From assembly GCF_051020765.1 (NCBI RefSeq), contig NC_134932.1, positions 11,718,001 through 11,782,000 of the forward strand: DNA of 64,000 bases, written 5' to 3'. Numbering within the stretch: the stretch's first letter is position 1; every line of letters starts with the position of its first letter. Source of the stretch: Lasioglossum baleicum (Eukaryota > Arthropoda > Insecta > Hymenoptera > Halictidae). The notes beneath the pieces are model-generated. The model was not told the DNA's origin. It did not search any database and was given only the letters and a program-made list of their open reading frames with translations. Shown one piece after another: positions 33,983 through 46,008 of this stretch. Position numbers and translations under genes: made by a program.

Positions 33983-34641
33983 GGGTAGATGAGTATTCCT
34001 TGAGCACCGGTTCCGTACTTACACGTCCCGCGCGTACCACTTGGTATGACGTGTTTCGGTGGGCCGGCGCCACGTACCGATAGGTAATAACGTGTCTGTG
34101 GCGCATTTATCTTAGCACGCGAGGCGACCATCATGCTCATGAACCCGAATCAGTGGCGGAGATCTGCCGGGGAAAAAGAATACGTGCCTCGGATTTGTTG
34201 CCGCGAGAACGCACGGGGATGATTTAGGGGCCGCGACGGAACCGGAATACTATCCACGACTCTCGATGCCTGTTACCGTCCGACCGTCCCTAACCTGTTC
34301 AGTCTAATTGCCGGGTGACAATGGCTCCGTGATCGACGGCGATTTCAACGCTGCTTTAGAAAGTAGAGAGCAGCGCCGATTTAGTTGCACTGCTGGTTTG
34401 CAAGGGATGGATGCTTGCTGGCACGTGATCGCGTGAAAACTTGTCCCGCGGACCATTACAACGAAATATTTCGACTGTGATTCGATCAGGCTTCTGAGCA
34501 GCTTTGAGGAGTACCTGCCACTTCCAATGAAAAGATTGCTTCATCCTGCTTCAAGCTTGTTTGTCTCACTCGTCGGCAATTCTTTGTTGCTGTGTGATAA
34601 TAATTGAAATTAGAATTTTCGGCAGTCACGAATGGACATAT

Positions 34642-34664
34642 CAGGTAGTTCGGAAAGTAATTTC
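34642..34664 (+). repeat. Mariner-like terminus fragment
   Basis: The motif GTTCGGAAAGTAATTTC is preceded by CAGGTA, and the match to the other copies stops straight after TTTC. It is short, so chance or deep decay cannot be excluded. Confidence 0.4.
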
Positions 34665-35527
34665 TACCAAACCCTTTGAAACTCTCTCTCCGCCATTCCA
34701 TCTCCGGATCTGCCATCAAAAACGCTTCGAAATGGATTCCTGAAGCGAGGAATTCCTCGACCAAAGCCGTTTACCTTAGGAAAAGTAAACTTTCGAAACG
34801 TGGCACGCAGGCCACAGAATTTATCAGCGCATTCCATCTGCCGATCGTCGCTTTTCACTCCATCCTCATTCCCCCAGAAAACGAACGTACAATCACCGAT
34901 CGATGTCGCTTCGAAGACTATCCTCTCTCTCCCTCTTTCTCCTCGGTATTCCACCCTCTAGCATCTCGAAAATAATAAAAATAAAAAAATCAAGAAAAAT
35001 TGGTGCGTGTAGTCGATTCCTACTCCAGATTCTCCCGCGGCGTCGGCCGACAAATAACAGGTTCGCCATCTTGATATGAAATACGATTACTCGGGTTCGG
35101 CGTACGAGTCGCATCGGTCAAACACACGATTTCCAACCCCGTTGCCAAGCCAGAGCAAATATTGCTACCAATTGTTTTTATTGTTGGCAATTCTTGATAA
35201 TCTACAAATTTTATTTTTATATTTTATGGTATAAAAATTTGTAACGTATTTAAAAAAATGATCCGTCCTATGAGAATAAGGAACCTTCCGAAATGACGAA
35301 AAAAATCTGCGATCAACAAATTCTGAGCAACAACTAACTTGGGATCAGCTCGTAACTGGCATCAATCAGCGAAGTTTTCAGCGCGCGAATTCGTGCGCAG
35401 CGTGGTTCAGCGGCGTTCTGTGCGCGGATGAATCGGCACCAGAGTCAGAATTTCCGAGCGCGTCGCTCGCGGTAAAGCGAGAGACGAAACGGGACGAATA
35501 GAAGGAAACACGGTGACGTGGAAGGGA

Positions 35528-35551
35528 AAAAGAGAGTGAAGAGAGAGAGAA

Positions 35552-35582
<31 letters not shown>

Positions 35583-35584
35583 GA
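35528..35584 (+). repeat. GA-rich microsatellite
   Basis: Interrupted (GA)n with AAAG and GAAG breaks spans about 57 bases. The upstream sequence (35378-35510) is CpG-rich with GCGCG words. In insects such GA tracts often mark promoters, but I see no clear initiator or leader here. Confidence 0.6.
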
Positions 35585-37265
35585 ACAGCGTGGAAAAGAC
35601 AAGGAGAGATAGGAGGGCGAAGCGATACGAGGCAGGCATCGCGAGCACGGCACACAGAGCCTACACACAGCACGAACTTGTTCGGGTTGGGATAGAATAG
35701 GATAGGTGGGGCCGTTATTAATCTGGTGTCGAGTTGAGCACAAAGTTATATAGGAGCTCAGGAAATGAAACACGAGAAACCTCCCCCTTCTCCAACCCCC
35801 GTGCCCCCGCAGAACCCCCATCCCACTCTCGCAGCCGGTGGCTCCCTCCTGCCTCTCGCACCTCTTCAGCCCTCTCCTGCCTTCACCTCTTCAGCGTCCA
35901 CCTACTTCGCCACCCTCGCGTTCTCCTCTTCCAACCGACCAGCTAGCTAGCCATAGCTCCTCCGACCTTCTCGTACAAACCTAACTCACCCCCTTCGCCG
36001 CCACCTTCTGTCCCAGCACTCTCTACACCCTACAGCCAACTTTGAATGTATTACCGGACCACCACCGAACCCCCTGCCTCTTCCAGTCGCCGGTCAGATG
36101 GAGATATAACGATCACCGGCACATGAACCATGGGCCCGCGGAGACATGCATATTTATGCCGGCTGCCCATAGTCTCAGTCTGCCTGACCTGACGTTGCGA
36201 CTGTCCGACGATGGAACCCGTAGCTGTTCCACGTTTTTCTAGGGGATGCGCCCGATGGCGGAGGATAGAGCGATTCGAGACTGATCTCTGGACTCTGAAT
36301 CTTCTTCCAGAAAAAGAGGAATGGTGGTTGAGCACCCTAACCCTCCCAACAACTACCGAGAGTCTTCTGACCACCTGGACCAGCCAGCGCATTTAGAAAC
36401 GTAAGAGAATTGTTGGAGTATACACCGAAATGCATGAGCATGGAGAAAGGTCTTCTGACCTGCGTTTTATTGCACGTCGAGTGACGCCATTTCCCGCACT
36501 AAAGGGCCCCAGGAAGAATAAGGCAAATATTCTAGGTCAGTCAGTTCGAACTAGCCTACCGAGGAACTCACAGCTCTCACACGGTTCGCATACAGTTTAT
36601 TACATTGTGTTATGTGCAGACATTATTTATTCACACTTGAACAACGTGTTGTGCTATTCGGTTGAGCATCTAGTGTTGAAAAATATATTCAATCTGATAA
36701 TATATAATCCCAAGAAAAATTGATCACTATAATTAAACACCGATCTCGAAGGAGCTCTAACACCGCAAACAGTACCTCGTTCCGCTCTCCAAGCATCACG
36801 ATGATCCCCAGAACGTTCCAAGCAGGAGGAGTCGCCCCCAAAGGGCTCCTTAAACGCTTGACAACTATATCTTCGTAATTATAATCGGTCCAAGTTTTAA
36901 TCGCCGGGTCGGATCTCGGCCAGCAGCCACAGTTATCCTTGGATCTGGCGCTAAGAGTGGCTTTCGTCGCGACTCGACAACCGCTCGTCATGTCAGCTAG
37001 AGTTAATTACCCGGGGCTCGCGCCCGAGATTCGCGGGGACGACAATGGCAGGAAGACATGAATTACGAACGGGAGGCGACTGTCGACTTGTTAGATTTCT
37101 TCGATATCATGAAGGAGGAGGGCAGACCAGCAAAATTAACCGTTGACACGTTGGCTAACACTACTGAGTCCATCAAAGTTGCACAGAATCACACGGAATC
37201 ACACGGGACAACGTATTTGGTAACACACACAAGAATAGAAAATACTAATAGAAAATTACAGCACA

Positions 37266-37297
37266 ACATTCTTATTTTGCATAAAGATCCGTTATTG
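37266..37297 (-). repeat. MITE family 1 end fragment
   Basis: The stretch contains TTATTTTGCATAAAGATCCG, the reverse complement of the family's left end. It lies about 75 bases upstream of the full copy at 37373-37536 and in opposite orientation. It may be the leftover of an older copy or of a local rearrangement. Confidence 0.55.
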
Positions 37298-37372
37298 TTA
37301 GAACACCAATACTGGATAAGAAAGGGATTGAGAAAAATGAGAAATATTTATTTTGGACCTACAAATGTTATT

Positions 37373-37536
37373 ACTAGACTGCGGATCTTTATGCAAAATA
37401 AAAAATGTTTGCATTGATTGCAAGACACAGGAGCCAAATAGAAAATTCTTTTGAAATTAATACACTGATGATTCGTCCACTGCTTGAAATTGCACGTTCC
37501 CATTTTCTCATAAATGCATAAAATCCGCAGTCTAGT
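37373..37536 (+). mobile_element. MITE family 1, full copy
   Basis: This 164-base copy has the better-preserved ends: ACTAGACTGCGGATC at the left and the reverse complement of AAATCCGCAGTCTAGT at the right. TATT flanks it on both sides (37369-37372 and 37537-37540). It shares the left 60 and right 50 bases with 8613-8817 but is shorter in the middle. It is non-coding; the 37058-37417 frame that runs into it is incidental. Confidence 0.8.
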
Positions 37537-37540
37537 TATT

Positions 37541-40500
37541 ACTAGTGAAAATAGGATTTTATTTAGCACCACGTTCTTAAAATTTGTCTACAAACATTGA
37601 AAATTGCATGAAACGCAGTCTAATGATAAGAATTCAGGTATACTCTCATCTCACAATTGATTTATTCAATGTGGATTTGTCAATTTGTGCGAGTGTCTAG
37701 TAATCACTCCGCACTTTGTGTCTCGGCTTTTATCTATGTCTCTATGACTATAGTACAGTTCTAGCGCAAGAGCGTAGTCAAGGGTTAATCGGTTTCCTAG
37801 CAGGCTAGGGGTTGGTCAGGCCGCCGGTGTCGGCGGGACCTTTGGCAGCGAGGGGGGTAGCCTCGATTAAAATCGCATCAGACCGACTTTGATGCACGAA
37901 ATGCCCGCGTTACTGGCTCTCGTCCGCCATGCTGATCGCGTCCGTGTCCCAACACAACGCAGCAGAACACAACAACACCAAAAGCGTTGTCTCCCATGGC
38001 TTTCGTCCCGTCAGAAAAACGCGCAGCTTCGTTCAACGTTGATGGCCTTATAATTGCGGGAGTATTGCTCGCGAAACAGGGGCTGGGCAAACGAGGGGAC
38101 CCTGAAGAGTATGCGCGCCTTCCCTTCAGCCCCCTCTGCGTACCTGCCTCTTCCTCGTCCAGCCTAATGCACTCATGTTTACGCGCGCTTTGCATAAAGA
38201 TAGCCCTCGATGCCGCTCATTCAGGCACCGCTGATAGCGGACTCGCTTAATAACCAAGAGCCTACTTGCGAGCATGTTTATTTACCTCGACTGGATTCTG
38301 CGGCAACATCTGCCTTCGTGTTCTAATCGGACCGGATGCTCGGCTGGATCGGTTGTTAGGCGATTGTTAAGTTTATGGCTGGCGACGTGCGAGCTAATTC
38401 GCTAAATGCGTTAGGCTGATTGATCTGTCTGAGAGTCTAGAAATTAGATATCCAGGCTGTACGTTCTGTTGATGAAGATGTTGCAGTTGTACTTGAATGG
38501 TGAAGGGGTTGGTCTGTTTGGTGGTAATGGAGCGGAATGTTTAGAGCACGATTATTATACCGTTCCCGAGGATTGAGAATGATTACTGTGTAATCAGAAA
38601 ATGAAAGGAAGCTGTAAGACATCGTCGGAGGAAACTGTTCGGGATCATTGAATAAACCTGGCTGCTAACCCTTCCGGTTTTTTCATAGTAAAATTCAATT
38701 TAGACGGGTACATCGTAACTATGATTCAACATTTACAAACAGTCAAAAGAGACCTGCACTCATTGAGTTGTTATTGAATATTGCTGAAAATTATGGCCAT
38801 TCACATGAAGGTTATTGAAATAACTTGCAATATCTTGCAGAGATCCGCTCGCAGCACTCCGACACCGGTAAGAAATCGCCTAAAAATTCTGAATGAGTAT
38901 GGGAACGATCCCCGATATTCTTAGAGGTCCCTCGCCGGTTAAGCACCAGAGGTATCGACCGTTGTCCATCGGGGGTCCCGGAAGAAAGGGGTAAAAAGCG
39001 AGTAAAGAGCGCAAGGGTGGTCGGACAAGAGGGGCGAAGACGATAGGAAGGAACATTTGTCGCTCTCCGAGCAAACACTCGGGTCTCCATCAACGTCCCC
39101 GAAGTTTCTTTCGGGTGTTGCCTCTCTAAGGTTGTATTCGTCCCCAGCGTTGCCGGTATCGTCGGCGTTCTCTATCGGTTTTCGGTTTTTGTAGACGTGC
39201 AACCACTCGGTGGCAACCGGGAGCCCCCCTCGTCCCTGCCGTCCTCGGGCCCCTGTTGAGAAATCGCGCTACTTTTATTTTGCCAGTTCCCTACGTTAGC
39301 GATTTTTCCATCACCGCGGCGAGATATTTCACCGGCAATCTAAGAGTCGCAAATGGAGTCCACAATGAGGCAGAAATGGCTTGGCGCACTGATGGCCCCC
39401 GCATTTGTCTTCCCGCTGTTCCTTCTTCGTGCGCTCCCTCGGCGAACACGCGCCTTTTCCACCCCCGTTGGAACGTCAGACAGACGTAATCGAGCACTCG
39501 TGCACTCGACGGGACCGACTCTCTCTCTCTCTCTCTCTCTGCTCTCTGCTTACTTCTTTCTAATCGGTCCGTGTCGTCTCGTGTTGGCCCCCTTCTCCCT
39601 CCTCGTAACCTCGCAAGGAGACAGGGATTCATGTGTTCTCGATCCAAGGCACTTGAAACTGCAGGACCAATTTTTGGCAAATTCCAGATCCTAGCTGACA
39701 CAGACCATTCTTAAATGTTGCCTCTTGAAGCCCAAGCTTCAGCTTCTATCAAAGTGTTCTCCAATTCTGGAGAACATGCTATTGTGAGAGTACTTACTAT
39801 TGTGTTTCCAAGTCAGTCATTTTTAGTGATTGATGCCTTATCATTTCGGTAAAATTTAGCCTTCAGTTCAACAGAGTGGATGCATAATTTAAAACGGAGT
39901 TTGGTCAGAAAGAAATGATCCCGCGACGATCACGAAAGCTCGTGTAAATCCGCTCTCGCATCAGCGCGAGCGAAATTGATTAGAATTACAATTACGTAGA
40001 TTTATTAGGGACTCGACAAAGTCGAGGCGTAACTCGGTTCCCGACAGTCGATTATTAATCCCAAATTACCCCGGTAATCCGTAATCCCGGTGGCCACGAA
40101 TTGATTTCATCAAGCGCCATAAATCCCTCTAAACGCGAGAGAGTCCGCGGCGAGGTAAGGTAACAACGTTCGCCATTAGCGAGACCTGGGCTCTCTCGCG
40201 ATGGAGCAAGAAACAAGAGGAGCGGTAATAGACAATAGAAAGGTCCTGGGAGATAGAGAGAGACGAGAGAGATAGTGAAAAGGGGATGATAGAGGATAGA
40301 GAGCGCGCGCGCGATATAAGGAGCGACTTTTTCTCGCGGGTTGATAGATGGCCCAGGACCCGAACTGGTAACAGAAAGGCGAGCAGAGGAAAGAAATCAC
40401 GAGCACAGGGAACCCTATGGGGACGCGCGGTGGCGTCATTAGGCTGCTCGGACGAGAGCTAATGCACCGTTCCCCCGGATTTCGCCGGAGGCCTTTGGAA

Positions 40501-40956
40501 AAACCGAGCGAGGTCAGCATGTGAGCCGAGCACGAAAGAACGACGGCCGCGTAAATGGCGTCTGCGAAAGTTGCCACGGTTTGTGATTCTTCGCCTCGCT
40601 CGCGCGCGCTTCGTCGAGGCCCTCCTCCTTCTCTTCCGTCTTCATAGCCCGGAGAAATTCCGCGCGCCGGTTCGGCCAAAGAAACGACGCTTGTACGCCG
40701 CGGACCGAAGAAAACGCTCGGGGGAGCTTGCGCGTAACGAGGCGATCGCGGCTGATGCACCGATCGCATGCTCGCTGATTGAATGCCTTTAGAAATTGTT
40801 TTGCGACCGGGGTACCCGGTTTTTGGCACCCGGCGCCCTGAGATCATTCGCTGTATGTGCCTAGAATCACCTCTTTGGAAGCTCGTTTCAAGAAAAACAG
40901 AGGAGGACTCTAATGTTCCTAAACATCGTGAAAAATATTAACTATTGGCAGAGGGG
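37541..40956. other. No gene recognised
   Basis: Unique DNA with a CT microsatellite at 39520-39540. The longest frame (40176-40847 minus, 223 codons) is Ser/Arg/Pro-rich without a recognisable domain. It passes through GA-rich DNA at 40240-40310 and is opposed by a 73-codon frame. I do not call it a gene, though it is the longest frame in the window and the first to test with transcript data. Confidence 0.4.
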
Positions 40957-40960
40957 TTAA

Positions 40961-41121
40961 CCCTTTGAAATGTTTCTGTTTTCTATGATTTTCTTAATTT
41001 TGTCAATATAAAACTGGTATAATACCTCGTACAATACTTCTAATAGTACTGTGTAAATATTTTGAATAATGGTATAAGAACTATTAATGGCGCCTCCGAG
41101 TCACCACTCGAGTGCAAAGGG
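40961..41121 (+). mobile_element. piggyBac-like MITE (161 bp)
   Basis: The element begins CCCTTTGAAATG directly after TTAA (40957-40960). It ends GAGTGCAAAGGG directly before TTGA (41122-41125), a one-base variant of TTAA. Only seven terminal bases pair (CCCTTTG/CAAAGGG), so the boundary claim depends on TTAA and on recurrence of the right end at 24317-24334 and 44260-44277. The interior is AT-rich with two ATGGTATAA/CTGGTATAA words and is non-coding. Confidence 0.55.
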
Positions 41122-41125
41122 TTGA

Positions 41126-44100
41126 ACAGCGCACCAGTCTCGCAGGACAGTACTAGGAGATACCCGAAAGTTCCCATAGCAGAGGTCGTCCAGCAAGGAG
41201 AACAGCGCGTCTTCGAGGTTCAAGAAAAAGGAAGGTGAAAGCAAAGAAAGGAGGAAGAGAGGGAGCGAGCGAGAGAGCAGCACAAGCCGAAGGGATGGCG
41301 ACGGAGGGTTAAGCGCCGGAGGGATCCGGCAGGAGAGGAAAGTGTAATCCCAGACGATCAGCGTGCGGCAGATTCGGCCTTAATGAGCTACAGCAATGAT
41401 AAATGACGCCGTGGGCCGCGCCTCTCTCTTACCGCGTTTATCCTCCGCTCGGAATAAGGTGTATCCTTGTAGCCGAGGCCCGACCCGGCCCGACGTTACC
41501 TGTTCCACGCCGTACGACCGGCATCCATCCTGTACCCGGCGACGAGCCTTCCATCTCTCGTCGTTCGTTCCGCGCCTGTAAAAGCTTCATCTCCGCCTAC
41601 GATCCCTCAAACTCGGCCCCGGAGGATCGAGGGGAATTCAAAATGGCAACCGGTGTGTGTCCAGACCTCCCCCGAGCCCGGCGACACCCATCCATCCGAC
41701 GCTCCCGGACGTTTCAATTGGATGTCCTTCTTGAACCACGACGTCCACCCTAAACCCAACGATCCTCGGGCTCTTGTAACGGCGCTGGGAATCTTGTACC
41801 GTCGCGCCGACCCGCTGCGACCACTCTCCCATGAATGACAGTCTCATCCACTCACTTTTTTGCCAACATTTCGCGATGACTTCCTGCCCGAGAATCAAGC
41901 AGGAAGGAGCGGCTGTTCCGGGGACCAGGAAATCGTGTCTTTGGGGTGGGGCTTCCAGCGATTCAATTTGATTTCGGAGCATGATTGATGGCGCGTCTCG
42001 TTTGATTCTCGCTGAGGATATCTTTATAACTGCTTCTGGCCGCACCATTTCGTTAGAGTCCTCCGTTTGTAAATTTCAACCTGTAACCAATAAATCGAAT
42101 TTTGTTATACTGCAGAAAGTATACTTGACAGAATTAAATAATGTTTTCGAAATTGTTGATTTTGCTCATTTCACCAGTGTTTGAAAATTGTTTCAGTCTG
42201 CTCGACACGGCAGAAAAAGTGGTTTGAACAATAATGAAGCATTCTCATCAGCCGCCGGTGTCCCGGTTCGTTGTTCCGTAATGGGTTCTCCGTTCGAATT
42301 GACACGGGGCCATTCGTTCTCGTGACGTTTCAATTGTGAAGCGGTTTTCAACCTGCTCGGAGATCCGACACAGAAATTGATCGACCACCTTTCCTTCGAA
42401 ATTTTCGAGACCCGAAGATGGCGCGATCCGAAGGATGCTGATGGGAAACAAGAACGCCTCACTCCTACCTGGACCGACGTTTATCGACGGACTCTTTTAT
42501 TAACGAGGGTGCTGGATTCTCGGCGATCTGGCCATTCCGTGAGAGAACCTATCATCTATTCATTTCCCAAAAATTGTCCCTTGCCCCAGGAATCCCTACA
42601 ATTACTTAATACGATTATCTTGATTACAGGCGGACAAGTAATGCAGCCCGAAACCTCTCATCTTTTCTGAATGTTTTAAGATTGTAAGTACTATATGCGA
42701 GTAATTAAAAGTTAATCAAATGGCAATCAACGAAAGTTATTTTCTGATGCATTGATTTGTCTTCGACCATCTAGAGATTAATTACAATACTAAATAAGTT
42801 GTATTGTATTCGCAACAAAATTAAAATTTATGCACGTGGAGGACTCAAATGGAACTTGATATGGCGAACCAAGAAATTATAATATTAAATCAACCCTAAT
42901 GTAGATTGGTTGAGCACAGCATCCTCAACAAAGTGAGAATGAGCCTGAATTTCTCTGGAAAAGATGCGCGCGAATTTTTCTATCGAGCGAAGATAATAGC
43001 AACAATAATTAATCTGTATTCCGTTGTCGGGCATAATCGGAGAACCAGTTGCCCCCTCGGTCGAATAAATGGTAATAAATGTTTGGTCGTCGTTAGCCGA
43101 CGTCGTCCCTGAATCAGGATCGTGAAGGAAGTCATTTTCCCGCTTGCCATTAATCGAGGCCGAGGAGTGCCTCTATATTAGCGCAGGTGCAGACGGCTAT
43201 CGACGCCATACTGACAGGTGATCTGCTCTCGATGGAGGAAGGTGATCCATCGTTAATGAGCTCGTTATCTCGAGTACGTACCCTTCCACCGTGGTCCTCC
43301 GCGACTCTGTCAACAACCACCTCCGTATTTGCTATTTTATCGGCTGGAAATTGCTTAATACCCCGATCAATTTGTGAGATCGTGAGAGAAGAACCGCGAA
43401 AACGTTCACGGCGTTACAAGTCCGTGAATTTACATGAAATCGACCGGCAGATCGGCCTCCGGCCGGTCCCCGCAGCAGCGTCGCAAACATTGTATAAAGA
43501 GCTTTGTTTGCGAAAGAAGGCAGGAAATTGGCGTGATTCATTCCACCGGAGAACGGAGACCATGGTTGCGATAATAATAATAAGTCAAGGCGAACCGGTG
43601 GCGAACGAACAATCGACCGTAATTTTCGCGGGGAATTAAATGTAACGTTCTCTATTAGTTAAGCGTTCGGTTTTTCTTCTTCTTTTTCTTCCTCTTCCAA
43701 ATCAAGGATATGTTCGATTTCGAGGCTGCCGAGGATTTAAAAGTGACTAATTATTTAGTATCTTTTACTTGATCGGAGGTATCGCGCTGGGATATCGTGT
43801 TTCACAGTCTTTATGCGAGTTATCTTGATGGAAACATGCCAATTTGTTGGCAGAAAAAAGATACACGACTTCATTAACTTCCCTTTCACGTCGAAACAAC
43901 GAAGAAACTCTCAATCAGTGGATCGGAGTTCGTTTTACCGGAGAATTCGCAGCTTCTGTCTCGAGTGAATGATCAAGGAGGTATAATTTGATGGGTAATT
44001 AGTAGACCGCACATTTTTTGTGAGAACTCGTTATTATTACGGGTTGCGAGACTGTGGAATTTTCAACTGGAATCTCATTTTCGGTACTAATACCTCGAGA

Positions 44101-44741
44101 ATATTACGTGCATCGACAGTTTCGAAAAATCACGCTAACTTTCAACACTTTTAACTATTTCAGATTCTAATAAAAAGCATAACTACGCCAGTCAGCTTCC
44201 GAGCCCTCTACACGCTTATCCGAACGATCCAAGATGGTGAGATGATCCAAGAAAGGTTCCCGAGTGTAAAGGGTTAAAATATATCCTCGCAGACGTCGCT
44301 AATTCAGCCTAATTCAGCCAGAAGATCATCAATTACACCGGCACGTCGCGGCCGTAGGCCGGCATTCAATCCTAATCAAATCCAAACATCTTCTGTCGAA
44401 CAACTGTTAAACCCACCGATCCCGACACACCTATCTACACCCGTTGATCAGTAGAATAGCCGATGATCCATCGCTGCAACCAGCGGAGCGTATCCTCTTC
44501 ATGGACGTCTACCCGCGGCGTGTCTTCGGCAACCGTTTCCCGTTTCCCGTGCGGTTATTCATCCTGTTGGGCCCTCCGTAGCATTCCCATTTTCCTCAGC
44601 AAGTATCAATATCGCATACTTCGGCCACGAATCAGTCCCGTTATCGGGATTCGCAATCCTCTTTATTGCTTCAGAGAAAAGGACACATATGTGAACATGT
44701 AAGTACATTTTTAAATTATATTTGTTCTGGGTGAAATGAAA
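41126..44741. other. No gene recognised; one solo transposon end
   Basis: Unique DNA apart from a solo piggyBac-like end at 44260-44277. Opposed frames at 41396-41753 and 41638-42048 show no domain. The frame at 43187-43639 (150 codons) includes an I-L-T-G-D-L-L-S-M-E-E-G-D start that looks protein-like, but the rest does not, and no splice sites support it. Confidence 0.4.
44260..44277 (+). repeat. Solo piggyBac-like right end
   Basis: CCGAGTGTAAAGGG followed by TTAA differs from the 24317 copy at one base. No left end with TTAA-CCCTTT lies within 500 bases upstream. Confidence 0.4.
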
Positions 44742-44743
44742 TA

Positions 44744-45589
44744 CCAGCTCGTTTCGGAAAGTGATTTCGCTTTCTCAAGGGAAAACGAAGCCAATTTTTT
44801 ACCATTTAGAGTAAGTTTTACGACATTTTGTTCTATGATATTTTGCAATTTTTCAGGCAAAACCAGATACAGACAGATACAAACAGATACCAAAATTTCT
44901 CTACACAAAAGAAATTTTATAAAAAAAGACTAAACCGACATCGAAAAAACGCACTAAAAAGTATGAAATAATTTCCATTTAATTTATGTGAATACACATG
45001 AACTTAAGTACAATACAATCTTTTCGGAGGCGGCGCAAAATTGAAAATTTTCGACACTATAAATTACGAAAATCATTAAATTCTTCTACATGCTTTCACA
45101 TATTAATGTATCTTCTCTTCCCACAAGTACAGATTTCTATGTCCACCATATTGCAATGAAATCATAATCAGCAACATCTGTCATTCGGAAAATTTTCAAT
45201 TTTGCGCCGCCTCCGAAAAGATTGTATTGTATTTAAATGGAAATTATTTCATACTTTTTAGTGCGTTTTTTCGAAGACGGTTTAATTTTTTTTTTAAATT
45301 CTGCTGCAACGAGCAGAATTTGTAGAACACCGTTGGATGGTTTTTGGGTCTTATTGGTTATTTGCAATAAAAACCGCCAAGAATGAGAAAATGCAAAATT
45401 TGTTTTCAAGGGACCACCTCGGGGACATACTCTACAAGATGCAAAAGGTTTCGTTCCGAATCTTGGCGTAATCGATGAACATACATAGAAAAAAAGAAAG
45501 CGAAACAAGAAAAAAGGCACATACAGTAATTGAGTAACCTCCTCCTATTTCGAAGTCGGTTAAAAAACGAAATTACTTTCCGAACGGCC
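44744..45589. mobile_element. Mariner-like element with internal palindrome (846 bp)
   Basis: The left end is CCAGCTCGTTTCGGAAAG, then TGATTTCG. The right end is the reverse complement of CCGAACGGCC preceded by ACGAAATTACTTT, so the inverted termini share TTCGGAAAGTnATTTCG. TA dinucleotides abut both ends (44742-44743 and 45590-45591), as mariner/Tc1 insertions require. The left 85 bases recur at 56173-56260. No transposase frame (D,D34D type) can be read; the interior holds an imperfect palindrome (44932-45290), which may itself be a nested insertion. Read in reverse, the part near 45400-45570 has an AACCGACTTCGAAATAGGAG block that I recall as widespread in insect repeats, but I cannot name its family. 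Confidence 0.65.
44932..45290. repeat. Imperfect palindrome, arms about 95-120 bp
   Basis: The left arm (44932-45052) and right arm (45187-45290) are inverted copies sharing TCGAAAAAACGCACTAAA, GAAATAATTTCCATTTAA and TCTTTTCGGAGGCGGCGC in order. The left arm has about 26 extra bases after CCATTTAA. The spacer is about 134 bases. A separate perfect 10-bp hairpin (AAATTCTGCT / AGCAGAATTT) follows at 45296-45321. Confidence 0.85.
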
Positions 45590-45982
45590 TAATAAATAGG
45601 AAAATCAGCAAGGCCGATTGAAAATGAGGAAAAACGTTTGAGTTCGGTGCGAAGCTGGCTGGAGCGAAAATTGTCGAACGAGATAGGACGTAGGGCCGCA
45701 CGAAGGGTTAAGGGCCCGTGCACAAAGGCCGCGGAACGACAACGTCCGCGGCCGTTTAGCGGGTACATAGAGGCGTGGGCGTAGAAAGGACGATGCGTAG
45801 GCCAGGCCAGGATTAAGACGTCAAGCGCCCGCGGCGCTTGATTAATGCGGCGCATTCACGAGAACGAAAAGATCCTGCGCTGCTTTGCGGGTTCTCGCGC
45901 AACCCTCGTTTTGAATCGCGTTTGCTCGCTCGCTAGACTCTCTACTCTGCGCCGCTCGTTTTTCTAGCGAATAGAAACCAGA

Positions 45983-46008
45983 GTGAGAGAGAGAGAGAGA
46001 GACGCCAT
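45983..46008. promoter_or_regulatory. GAGA tract with adjacent GCCAT
   Basis: About ten GA units end at 46002, and a GCCAT follows at 46004-46008. This is the same pairing as at 15061-15243 and 9589-9734 but smaller. Regulatory meaning is inferred only. Confidence 0.2.

Larger units (their letters stand above)
32391..37265. other. No gene recognised; GA microsatellite and GTTAC run
   Basis: This stretch holds a short GTTAC-type tandem run (33950-33982), a mariner end fragment (34642-34664), a GA-rich block (35520-35590) and CT/C-rich DNA at 35770-36030. The opposed frames over 35378-35946 are Ser/Leu- and Pro/Ser-rich products of the GA/CT sequence. CCATCTTG occurs at about 32692 and 35070. 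Confidence 0.4.

Noticed and set aside
36540..36720. Possible LTR fragment
   Set aside because: No direct repeat partner, primer-binding site or retroviral-type coding sequence.
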